Of a DNA stretch of 64,000 bases, positions 26,541-48,997 are shown one piece after another. A program made the translations under genes and the position numbers. The first letter of the stretch is position 1, and each line of letters begins with the position of its first letter. The notes under the pieces were generated by a model, which was not told the DNA's origin, ran no database searches, and was given only the letters and a program-made list of their open reading frames with translations. Source of the stretch: Bugula neritina (taxonomy: Eukaryota > Bryozoa > Gymnolaemata > Cheilostomatida > Bugulidae); contig OZ037768.1 of the NCBI GenBank assembly GCA_964035545.1, forward strand, positions 9,415,241 through 9,479,240, given 5' to 3'.

Positions 26541-27382
26541 TGTAATGTTACGAAATAGGATGTTTACAGATATTATAACTTGTAGTACAATCACACACAA
26601 TCACAATGTCATTAACCTCAAATTAGCCTAACCACTAGCTGCTAGTAGTCTACCTAATGCTTCTTTAATCACTACCCCAAAACAGTAGCTACGCATGTAG
26701 AATGATTCATAGTCAGCAGCTATGCTTGCATCAGCTGTGATGTCACACGATGCTTGTTTACTTCAGCCCACTTCTTGAAACAGTAAGATCCTACCCCAAA
26801 ATAGTAAATTGTAAAATCATACCTCTTACAACACAATAATGTTTATCAAATGGATTAGTATATAAGACAAAATCATTTTTAGTAGTTGCAATATTGTTAG
26901 AGTCATGCTGTCAGTTTGGACAGCATCAAATTTATGTAAGACTACTAAAGAGTAGCATTATTTGAAAGACTGTGCAAAGCCACAGCATTAACATAACAGT
27001 AGACTAGGAGAGAGAGAAAAGAGGTAATGAACATCTATTTACAATTATATATCGTTATTACATTTTTATGTTATAAAGTTTTTAATAATATGGGCTGTAG
27101 TTGCATGCTATGTTGAATCATTATTTCATGCTGCTATCTACAATTTATGATATACATTGCTAGTGCTTTTACATACATACTTATTATATTGCGTACATTT
27201 TGTTTGCCTTATGCCTTATGTTGTATCATTATTATTTTAGTTTTTACGGTCAGTGTTTGGTCAGTATTTGGTGACTCAAATAAACTCTGATCACGTCTAA
27301 AACCCTCCCTATTCCTAGTCAGGCTGTATAAGCTAGAGTGTCACTCTAAAGCAAGAGTCATAGCAAAGAGTGTCATTCTATA
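26541..27382 (+). repeat. 3' LTR (842 bp) with a 217 bp intron-like insert
   Basis: Same ends as the 5' LTR. Differences seen: one substitution near 26872 (AAAATCATT against AAAACCATT), the segment 27024-27240, and three substitutions packed into about 9 bases shortly after that segment. Confidence 0.92.
27024..27240 (+). other. Intron-like 217 bp segment present only in the 3' LTR
   Basis: The segment starts GTAATGAACATC after AAAAGAG and ends CATTATTATTTTAG before TTTTTACGG. The 5' LTR joins AAAAGAG directly to TTTTTATGG. The boundaries thus match a GT...AG spliceosomal intron exactly, in the part of the LTR lying between the TATA-like box and the poly(A) signal. No terminal inverted repeats are visible; a target duplication of more than 2 bases (AG) is not seen. 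Confidence 0.8.
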
Positions 27383-27387
27383 ACTAT

Positions 27388-27860
27388 AATAACAATTCTT
27401 ATTAGTACTACTACTAGGAGTAGTCTATTACTGCTACTATGACTATCAGTATCACTATGAGTATGAGTATTACAGTTAATATTACTGTCACATTTAGTTT
27501 ACTATTACTATTACTATTAGTATTACTAATTACTAATTAGAGTCAAAGTTTCTTACATACATCTCGGTCCCCTAGGCCTATCAGTATCACTATGAGTATG
27601 ACTATTACTATGACTATGTACAGCATGAGCATCAGCATGACAAATGATTAAATTTAATTATTTACCATGAATGATGAATCATAATCATGATGATCATCAC
27701 TATGACTGTCAGTATGACTATCACTATGAGTATGAGTATGAGTATCAGACATCAGATTCAATGACAATCATAATGATGATCATTTTCAATCTGATCATCA
27801 TCATTATCAGCATTATAAAGATAATCATTTAAAGTTAATGAACATCAATATCAATATGAT
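27388..27860. repeat. Imperfect ACTATGAGTATC-type low-complexity tract
   Basis: Strings such as ATCAGTATCACTATGAGTAT and ACTATTACTATTACTATTAG in both orientations. Continuous in style with the sequence left of the BEL insertion. Confidence 0.7.
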
Positions 27861-28910
27861 AAAATTATTAATTAAATAAACCTAGTTAAACTTAAAACAA
27901 AACTGAAAGTAAAAGTGAGTTGTAATGCACTTGCAGGCCATTGTTGCTGTAGCTATAGTGATGTTCATGGTGCGAAAGTAAATTAAAGAGCTACAGCTAT
28001 ATTTGCTTTACACTGGGTAATCATTGTATTATCAGCAAGTCTAAGTACTAGAGTATTCATCATCATATTGATAACATGACAACTGAACATTACTGCGAAA
28101 AAAACATTAGCTGTATCAGTTTCCAGAACCCACCCATTGCGATTAGTAAGCAAGACAACTCCGAGACTAAATTCTCAAAAGGTTGCGTTTTAGAGAATTG
28201 TCTTCCCTATGAAAAAACTTGAAGTTTTGGAACGTGGTGATTCTATGAGCAAAATATCACGTTCTACCAAAAATAAAACAGAAACAAAAAGCAAATGCCA
28301 CTAGTTGCAATCTTACTGCTTTTACAACCAGTTCATTACATGAATAAAAATAAGCAAGCCGGAATACTAGTTCACTGCAATATTTTACAGATGCAAGTGA
28401 TGTAGCCACTGTTTGAAATAATATTATATAGGTTATATGCAACATTTTTGGTTTGATAAAGATTTCTCTGAACGCACAATTCATTATTTATACACTTGTC
28501 TAAAATTAATAGCAAATTACAAATTTTTCGTCAGCTAAACAGAATATTCATCATGTGTGCCCTAATCCAATGATTATGTCACAACCATCGTCAATTAAGG
28601 GTCTATTTTTATAAAATGTTTCCCCGAAAAATTATTTTATCAATTAACAATGATGTGCTATGACGAAATATTTTTTCATATCCACAACATAATTCTGGAA
28701 AAGCTTTAATTATTTGTTTTCTATGAATTGTTTTAAAATGCAGCACTAAAAATATACTCATCAAAGCTATACTTGGCAAGCTTTATGAAATGTTTACTAT
28801 TTTACCATCTGTAGGGGATGCTATGTACATTTATAAACAAGCTAAAAATACAGATCCACTTTTATTATAAATAAAAAAACAATGTTTCTATAACTTGAAG
28901 TTCAAAAACA
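27861..28910. other. Non-coding stretch, nothing recognised
   Basis: AT-rich single-copy-looking DNA without recognisable exons, repeats or RNA genes. Confidence 0.5.
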
Positions 28911-29330
28911 TGATGTAGGAAATTTTATTAGATTTTAGTAAGGTATTTGATGCAATCAATCATAATTTTTTATTAAAAAACTAAAAAATACTCAGCTTTT
29001 CAAATCACAGTATCAAACTAATCTGAAACTATCTGTTCAATCGTCAACAATCCCTTATCATCAATAACATTTATATTCTGATTTTATACTGATCACCTGT
29101 GGAGTACCACAGAGATATATACTTAGCCCCTAACTATTCTTAATATATATAAATGATCTACCAGATGTAACTACGCATTTAGAGCCTATATTATTTGCTG
29201 ATGGCACTAACCCTTCTTCAAATCAAAAGATTTACTAAGCAATATAGACACCATAAATTATAAATTAAAGAAAATTAAAATTTGGTGAAACACAAATTTA
29301 AATTAACTGTTGGCATGAGCAAAACTAACT
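28911..29330 (+). pseudogene. Decayed LINE reverse transcriptase fragment
   Basis: Broken frames retain three ordered RT blocks of a non-LTR retrotransposon: LDFSKVFDAINH (about 28926-28962), a GVPQ-like block (CGVPQRYILSP, about 29098-29130) and YINDLP followed by a FADG-like remnant of the catalytic FADD motif (about 29147-29205). Several frameshifts and stops make it inactive. It covers the central RT region. Confidence 0.7.
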
Positions 29331-29654
29331 GATAAATTAAATAGCTCAAAACTGTTTAGAATCATGGGGTAATACAGCAAACATTTACCTTTAACCATTG
29401 CTCTTACTACTAAAGAAAATATTTAAAATTATGTATAAAAAGCGCTATCTTTTCATTCAAACTATTATTTATTGACTATTCAATCATGCCTATTCACACC
29501 CTTCACACATTCAAAGTGCCGGTGCTCGCACATAAGCTTTACTCTCAATCATCACATCTTATACATCTTATACTGTCAGGTTTTTCGAATTTAGCTTACA
29601 GACTGCTTCACCCACAACTGCAAGTCAATGTGAGATAAACAACTGTAAAACTTT

Positions 29655-29729
29655 TGCCTCCACTGGGATTCGAACCACAGACCTCAGGCTTGCAAGCAGG
29701 CGCGCTAACCAGTTACACTACAAGGGCCA
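29655..29729 (-). repeat. tRNA-like repeat copy (second copy)
   Basis: Minus strand: starts TGGCCCTTGTAGTGTAACTG and has GCGCGCCTGCTTGCAAGCC, a GAGGTCT variable region and a good B box (GGTTCGAATCCC), ending GGAGGCA. Acceptor and anticodon stems pair poorly, so it is more likely a SINE head or tRNA pseudogene than a working tRNA. Related to 468-539. Confidence 0.55.
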
Positions 29730-41018
<11,289 letters not shown>

Positions 41019-44000
41019 ATGCTTGATTATCAAAATACATCCGAACAAATGACACATCAACACAACAGCATGATTTCGTATCAAAATACTCACTCTCAAC
41101 CTCACCCAAATCCTTCGGGTTCAGACTCTTATTACAACTATTCTGGTAACTCTTCAGCAACTGGAAGACAACCATTTTCCTTTAATACAGCACCCTTAGC
41201 AGCTCTGCATAGTATGACTGATATGAAGCCATCTCAGTCAATGAATTCTCCACCAGACTCGATTGTACCCGCTTACAATCCTACAGCTTACTATTCTATG
41301 AACGTTAAGCAATGTCTAGATGCAGCAGCCGCTACACCACATGGTATCTCTGATATTCTAAGTAGACCGGACTTACAGGCACAACTGCAAGCTCGACTAG
41401 GACAGGGGGTGTACTATAACAACAGTAGTTGCTCGCAGACCACTACGCAGCTCAGTCCGGCATCGTTACGCCACACGGGAAAGAATATCCCTTCTACAAG
41501 ATCTCTTTATCATTGGCCAAATAACAGTACAGTGTTACCTGCGGCCAGTCAAACCTCCCCTTGGCACAGTAAACATGGTGAGTTTACTTTGAAAAGATAA
41601 TTAATGAGGTTTTTCCTTCTAAATTTATTTTGTCTGATATTTTAATTGCGTTGAGCAAATAACTAAACACACTTAGACTGTTGTATTATTACTTCATAAA
41701 GTTTAGAATCTAAATTGCTAGTCAAAAGTTAAGAAAAAATTCTTTGTGAGTTAAATTATTAAGATTAAATATTATTTTCAACTTTAACTTGCATACTTTC
41801 AAGAACTTGTATAAAGAGAGCTATTGAATGTCGATCGAAGTTTTCATCATCCAACTATTTATGGTTCTTATATTGCTGAAAGTGAATAGAACTTTGCTTT
41901 TTAAAGAAATAACTATATATTAGTTTAAGCAATTAGTTTTTAGACTACAGAAATAATTTTTCACTTGAAATATTGTAGATCATGTCACCAGTTGAACTTT
42001 AAAAACTTGCGTGTATGAAATGGTTTATGGCTAAGATACATGAATATCTACAAATATTACAAATCTGCAATACTTTGCATTCTATATGAAAAGTTTACAG
42101 ATTTAGTATTTAATGCTAACTAAAGTAGCATTTGCTTCAAAGATGAGTAATGCAAAATTAATTTATGTAAAATGGAGAATGATTAGCCTTGGACAAGTTT
42201 ACAATTTAGACTCATGCCTGTGGTTTTATACTTTCATTAATTACTATTTTCTTATATTCTATTAGGGATACTAATTTCTCCAGCAATTGATTCTAAATTA
42301 TAGCAAAGGTTTAAAATTTCTTGTTCACGAAGCAAAATAATTTGTAGCTGCAATATTTTTGTGCTAAAATTTAAAAGAGTTCAACTCCATCAATCGATCT
42401 GTTTGGTATGCTGCAATAAGGAGTTTTTACTTTTGAAGCTCATATTATGTTTTTGCCTAGCACAGGATAAAAACAGTGTATGTAGTCTAAGAGAGCAAAA
42501 CTGGTATTGTTGTTGTTAAATTATATATTAATGAGACATTCAATAAAGATTTTTATATTTTGTATGATATCATATATTCCAACATCATGGTTCACGTCAC
42601 CAGATTTTTATGCTAAAGAGATTGAGCAACTTTCAAGCTTTTTGACTTTCAAAACAGTGTTATGAGCTATAATCTAACAACTATTATGTGCAGTTTAATT
42701 CACTACAGTTGGACAGTGTAGTATGTGCTACATCATAAAGTTGCTTGTACATGTGAACAAAATTCAAGTTATAATGACTTGTATAAATGTGCAATTATGC
42801 AAAAATTAGATTATATGGTCTATGACGTTTATTGTCATCTAGCATATACCTGCATACACCATCCTTAAAACATTTACCTTCAATCTAAAATTACAACATG
42901 CGCAATAAGTTACCTTTTATTTATTTTCAAAAAAATTGAATTATAGCGGTGACATGTATTGATTAAACATGTCACAAATTAGTTTCAAACTTGTTTTATG
43001 CTAATTTTATGTAAATTAGGCTGAACATGTGGAGAAACATAAAATTTAGTTTTACACCTTTAATTTCCCTTTGATAAGAATTAGTTTGTAAATTATCAGA
43101 GTCTCATTATATAAGAACAGTTTAAATTTTTAAACTCTCTTTGCTAGAAAAAAAGTTAGTTAATATTTTTCAACTACAAGAATTTCGTGGGTTTCCAGTC
43201 ACAATTATTGCTTTAGAAACTGTTGAGGGAGAAAGTTTTAAGCTATTGATTAAATTTTTTTATAAAGCAAGCAGCTCTACTGTAACATATAATTGCACAA
43301 AAAATATTGTTGAAAATAACGGCTAGTTATACTATTTTTTAAATTTTTGATTGACCATTTATAGCACTTTTTATTATTTCTGCTTACTAATTTATTCAAG
43401 CTTGTACTTAGGTTATATAGTTTATACTTTAAAAAGGGATCAGGGGTTAGAGCTTTTGGCTTAATAAACACAAAGTCATGGGCTCGAACCCCAGTAAAGG
43501 CCATTGGTGATGTTAGGAAGAGCATCCAGTCATAATTGCTCCTGTGCCACATAATATGAATAAGTCCTTAGCCGCTTAAAAAACCCTTTCCATCATGGGT
43601 TCTCACAGAGATAGTGACTATAAACTTGCGTGAGAGTTCATACTTTAAAAAACTTCAATAAACACATTATTAATGTTGTTTATGCATCATTTGCTTGTAG
43701 GAACAATAGTTTCTGTAAACTCAAAAGATGGTAAAAAGAAAAATACTCGACCAACATTTACTGGTTCACAAATATTTGCGTTAGAGAAAACTTTTGAACA
43801 GCAGAAGTATTTAGCAGGTCCCGAGAGAGGACGATTAGCGTTTGCCCTAGGAATGTCTGAGAGTCAGGTCAAGGTGAGTCTTAAATAAGACCAAAGAAGC
43901 TAAAATTTCCCTCAAAATTCTGTTTATTATTGAAACGAAGAGCAATCGAAGTATATAGATCATATGTAAGTCAAAAGTATAGGCAATATCACTGTGTCCA

Positions 44001-45635
44001 GCATATAGCCCAAATTATATTAAAAAAACGTTTTAGTGCACCAAAATGTATTTTTATCAATAAGAAAAATTGAAACTCTTGATCTCAAATTAATACCAAA
44101 ACATTAAGAAAAAGTAAAGCCTATTTTTATTGTGATCAAAAAAACATCAACTAAAATAGCTGTAAAGTTATTAATTGAAGCGGAATAATCACAATTATTA
44201 TTTGTATTTAGTGAATTGCAAATCAAGTCTGCTATTTCATGCTATGAAATTATTTTATTTTAAAGATTTAATTATTGGCTTTAGTAGGTTAAGCAAATTG
44301 TTAGGTTATTTTTAAAAATTTAAATAAGAAAAAAGCCAGCAGAAGACAGAACTTGACAACTGTTAAATAAGTAGCTTCTTTTCATCTCAAAGAAATGGTT
44401 TGTTTTGCTTTGAGCAATAAAGTTGACAGTTTTTATTTAAAAGATGAAAGCTCACCGTTATTCATTAATAATACAAAGAATATACTTCTAACATCAATTA
44501 ACACATTTTTGATGAGATTAAGTTCTAAGCTATTGCAACTTAAACGGAATTCAATAGAACACAATAAGAGTTTAATAACTTCTATTTGTGCAAGTATGTG
44601 TGAATATTATTGTAATTATCACTCAAGTAGATAAGTAATTAATAAATAATTGGTTAGCCAGTTATCTAGCATATTATGCTATAATTCTATGTAGAATTGG
44701 AATGAACAGCTTTAAATAATCGAGGTTTAATAAGAAGTGTAAATGAAAATGACAAGGCAAGTCTGTTAAACCCACAAGCACAAAATTTTTTACACTGGTT
44801 ACCTGAAGGTATACATATTTTTTTTTACTACAACTATTTATGGTGCCATGGGTTTAAAACATTTGAAAAATGTTTTAGCAGATAGCCTGTGGACTGCTAG
44901 ATTGAATTTATTTACATGAAATAAGTGACAAAATTTACTGCAATATTGACAGCAGTATTGCTGTAACATTATTGACTGAGCTAGATACACAAGTTTAAAC
45001 AGACTCTCTTTAGATTTGTGTGATTACACTAAAATTATATTTTGGAAATTTAAAAAACTAAAATTTAACAAAAAATGCTATTGCTATTGCTCAGAGTTTC
45101 TTGTGCTATAGGATGTTGCTATAGATATATTGTAAGATTGAAACATGTCCATCCAGTTGAATTATTTGGCATAACGACTGTTTTCAATTTATCACCAGTA
45201 ATCAGCTTTGGAGAAAGACTTGCAAAATTCACAAGGAATGTTTGGGAAAGGAGAAACTTATTTACTTTGGATTTGCAAAGAAAACAAAACTGCATCAATA
45301 CAAAAACTTAGATGTTCAACCTGTGTCTATTTTTATACATAGCTTACTAGCAGAAATTTAAATAAGTTGAACAATTTTACAGTAAGTATTCTATATTACT
45401 TAATCTTTAGGTATGGTTTCAAAATCGACGAACAAAATGGAGAAAGCGTCATGCAGCTATAGAAGCCTCCAGTAAGAAGAGGCCAGTAAATGCAAATTCG
45501 AATACTCAGTCTTATGGTTCACAAGATCAACAAGGGAGACAACACCAGTCATCTCATGACTCTAGCACTATTGAATCCAATATATATCAAACTGAATTAA
45601 ATCATTCAGTTAATCATGAGGATTTAAATATATGA
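41019..45635 (+). CDS. NKX6: NK6 homeobox transcription factor
   Basis: Homeodomain transcription factor of the Nkx6 class; in other animals it patterns motor neurons and endoderm or pancreas. Three exons: 41019-41577, 43701-43873, 45411-45635 (TGA), giving 318 residues. The N-terminal part has the Nkx6 motif [16 protein letters not shown], an eh1/TN-like repressor motif [12 protein letters not shown], and LYHWPN and SPWHSKHG, which correspond to the FWPG and PPW segments of relatives. The homeodomain spans about 197-256: [40 protein letters not shown] and [19 protein letters not shown], with Trp48, Gln50 and Asn51 present. The last intron splits QVK and VWFQ, a position common in NK-class genes. 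The C-terminal tail is Ser/Gln/Asn-rich and shorter than the acidic tail of vertebrate Nkx6. The start ATG begins the first long frame. Confidence 0.95.
43436..43620 (+). repeat. tRNA-derived SINE-like copy in intron 1 of the NKX6 gene
   Basis: A-box-like GGTTAGAGCTTTTGGC and a B-box-like GGGCTCGAACCCC about 40 bases apart, followed by a non-tRNA body with TTAGGAAGAGCATCCAGTCA. That body resembles a segment found in several invertebrate tRNA-derived SINEs. No clear tail or target duplication was resolved. Confidence 0.55.
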
Positions 45636-45777
45636 ATATAAAATATAACTAAATTTGTAAGTGCAACTATTTTCGTACACTATTTATGTCTTGAAATTGT
45701 ATATTTGCTATTTATCGTAGTAGTGCAAATTAACTCAAATTCTAACCTCACTGATATTTTAAAAATTAAACCTCTAT

Positions 45778-45783
45778 AATAAA
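45778..45783 (+). terminator. Poly(A) signal AATAAA, NKX6 gene
   Basis: AATAAA in CTATAATAAAACATTG, 143 bases past the stop codon. Confidence 0.5.
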
Positions 45784-48700
45784 ACATTGAGCCTAATTTA
45801 ATATATTTCTAGAGGCCAACAACTAGATGTTTATTCATTACAGTAGGGTGTTTGTTAAATATCCTGACTGCCAATTTTAAATAGTAAGTTAGCAAACTAG
45901 AGAGCTGGCATAGGAATGACAAAATCATAATTAGAAATGTATCTACATCTTACTGAAAATACCATGTCTTATTAAAATTGAAATGCTTATATTCTTACAA
46001 AATTATAGCTCTGTTACCATAAAGTTCATGCACTGCTTATATGCTTTTACAATTTCTACACCTTAAAGTACCTACCTAAAGTGGTTTTAAAGATAAGCAG
46101 ATATTTAACCCACTAGTGATTCTTTTCTAGCCTTTATATAAACTTGTCTAATATTTCCTTATCTAAAAACCCTCTGTTTTACCATAAAACCATGTTTGAA
46201 TTATAGTTTTATTTATAATTTTGATTCTAAACTCACGTGTGCCTAATTATTTCTTTCTAATTTACTAATTTCTATTATATAATGTCATAGGCAAAATACT
46301 ACAAATGGCAGTATTTTAGCAGCAAAGTTGAATGATATTTAGCTATACTTATTTGGCCAGTATTTTGCAACCATATTTTGTTTAAAAAAACTTAGCTGAT
46401 CAAAATTATAGGCCTTTGAAATCCAAACAATTTTCTAATCCTAGTAGCCAACTTCATACTTAACTTTCAAGACTATTAATTCTTATTGTAAACAGTAATA
46501 GTACTAGAATAGGCAGACCTAACACAGCTGCATTAAGAGAGATAACTGAAATATAACTTTTTGTCTGCTATGTTAATCATTTATCCAACAACAATAATTA
46601 CAAAAGGCAGGTGGTGTCAATTATAGTGACTAGAATATGCATGAAGATGCTGCTGTTATGGAAATGATATAATGCATATTAATATAAAATGGGGAAGTAA
46701 GTTATCAACAAGCATGGGAGACTTGTACAAAAAATTCAGCTGTGAAGACATTTTTAACCAAGCAAGACAACCAACATTTTAAATGAAACCAAATACGTTG
46801 ATTGTAATTATCATTAAGCTGCTGTTTCAGACAATATGCATCAACTCCGATTATATGCTTATTTACAACCATATAAGGTATATCTGCTACAAGTCAGACA
46901 TATCAATTAGCATGTATTTTTTGTAGTAAAATATTGACAGTTTTTTGACATTGGAAGTCTGTTCATAAGTGAAATAGTCTGTGATGACAATCCAAGATCT
47001 TTAACAGCCTATGGTTACTGTCTGTCTTCTTTTATTTAAAATTTACAAGGTAAGTTATGAGGGTGTGAATCATTTGATAAGCATTACTTGCATCAACGAG
47101 GACTTAAAATCAGGAAACAAAATATATGCAGGTTCATGACACTTTCAATTAATCTTCATCGATGGCTATATGTAATCCTTTTGGTTGAAGGAATAATATA
47201 TAATTCCTTACCATTATACATGTCAAAATTATTATACGGCTGAATGTATCAGACAACTGGCATTCTGGTTCTTAGAGCAAATCATTTCGATAAAGAAAAG
47301 ATAAATGCATATATTATATATCTATTGCATGCATGGCCTGATGTAACTCCAAATAGCATAAAAATCATTTCAGTCAAAAACCAAGTAGCACAAATTTTAC
47401 TTGGTTGTTGTTAGCATACAAAAGAGAAATTATTCAAAAAGCTGATTTCACTGTGACATTATTTGATGATGCATTGTTTTATGAGGATAATCTTCGTCAA
47501 AACTAAAATCTGGGGATAATGCTTTTATGGAATTAGTCATAACACCATAGCTTGACACTATGAATATGCTGTCATTGAGAAACTGATCCAATTGAGGGAG
47601 GTAAGAAAACAATCAAAATGCAGATAGTTAAAACTTGAAAAGATGATTTAATTATATGGAACAGGGCTGGTATAAAGTTATGACAAAATATACCAAATAC
47701 TTGAAAACCTTTTTTCTGTTCAGTCTATAAAAATGCCACTGGTCACTTTACCACACCTTCTTCGCGGGATTAACTGCTATTATAGTTCTGCCCATGTTTC
47801 AGGCACTTGGTATTCGTGAAACAGTTGTTGCATCATTATTTGATGAATTAATATTCCGTTTTTTTACATGTTTATGAGTCACTGGAAGAATGCTTATGTT
47901 GGTATGCAACCAGAACTAAAATTAAAGTTAGCTTAACAGCCAAGAGAAACTGCGCAGCTCATATTTATTTAATGCATTGATATTGATAAGTGTACTAATA
48001 ATAGAAAAGATATTCTAACAGCAAAATGTATATTTTTTTGTGGAAAACACAGTTATGCTGCTTCTGTTTATAAAATGCAAAGTAGGTGAGATGCCGTGTT
48101 AGTCCACATGGATATCAACAGTATCATAACAGGATTACTAGATTATACTGAAAAAATATTTTTGCGGATATTACCTATAAGCAGTTGTGTAGAGCCTAAG
48201 TAACTGGAGACAAGATGTTGCCAGTGACTTGGTGCATTTCCCTGATTATGGTGCTCGGCAGAACTTTGAAAAAGTTTACTAACCAACAAACACACATATG
48301 ATTGATGAATCAGCTGAGGTGTAAAACAAGGTGCTTTAAGATGCAATGATTGTGTTTTTACAGAATGTTAAGAAGTTAATGGTGGTAGAAAAGAATTAAT
48401 CTTCTAGCTCAAACAATGCCGTTTGGTTGGCAATGCTTATCACCTTTAAATATACTTAAACAGTCAACAAATATTATAATAAACTAGTACAGTGTATTCT
48501 ATAACTTATAACACAGATGTTCAAGAATCAAATACATGAAATAATGATGGCAATGGTATAAATAACTTTGTTATAGTTTGGTAACATTATTTTTACCCAT
48601 GTGTTGTTTATAGTAATGAAGTATAAATTACTTGAGAATTTATTAAACATACACAGCTATAATAGCAGCAGTACTATCCTTACTATCGTCTTTATAGTTC

Positions 48701-48997
48701 AGATATCAGAAAACAAAACTATTAAAAATAGAACGAGGCATACCATCTTTATGCTTTCTGACACAAGAATTTTATAGTAACCTTATTTCCAGCAAAACAA
48801 TCCAAGATAATTAATTTGGTTATTAATGTCATATTTAAAAAATTTTGTATCGGCATATTTACAGAGTGGTAGCTAGCGTTGCATCACTATATTGTATTAC
48901 AAACTAATTTATACTATAAACAATTTTCAGTCTAAACTCAAACAGCGCAGTAGGAATTGCTGTACATGGTACAATTCTATTGGCATATTAACCAGCT
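45784..48997. other. Intergenic region between NKX6 and PET100
   Basis: No gene recognised. Conceptual translations between about 46600 and 48400 give short word-like pieces separated by many stops (a decayed coding element is possible), but no family can be named. Confidence 0.5.

Larger units (their letters stand above)
22180..27387 (+). mobile_element. BEL/Pao-type LTR retrotransposon, internally deleted
   Basis: A complete insertion: 5 bp direct repeats ACTAT at 22180-22184 and 27383-27387 flank two LTRs (22185-22809; 26541-27382). Between them are a leader, one long gag/protease ORF (23410-26154) and about 390 bases of leftover pol sequence. The RT, RNase H and integrase domains are absent, so the copy cannot mobilise itself. 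The LTRs start TGTAATGTTACG and show only four substitutions over 625 shared bases, plus one 217 bp length difference. This indicates a recent insertion. The target was a low-complexity triplet tract. Confidence 0.93.

Noticed and set aside
29560-29595. ATACTGTCAGGT, matching the core of microRNA miR-8/200
   Set aside because: The match stops after about 12 bases and I see no pairing partner for a hairpin upstream; treated as chance.
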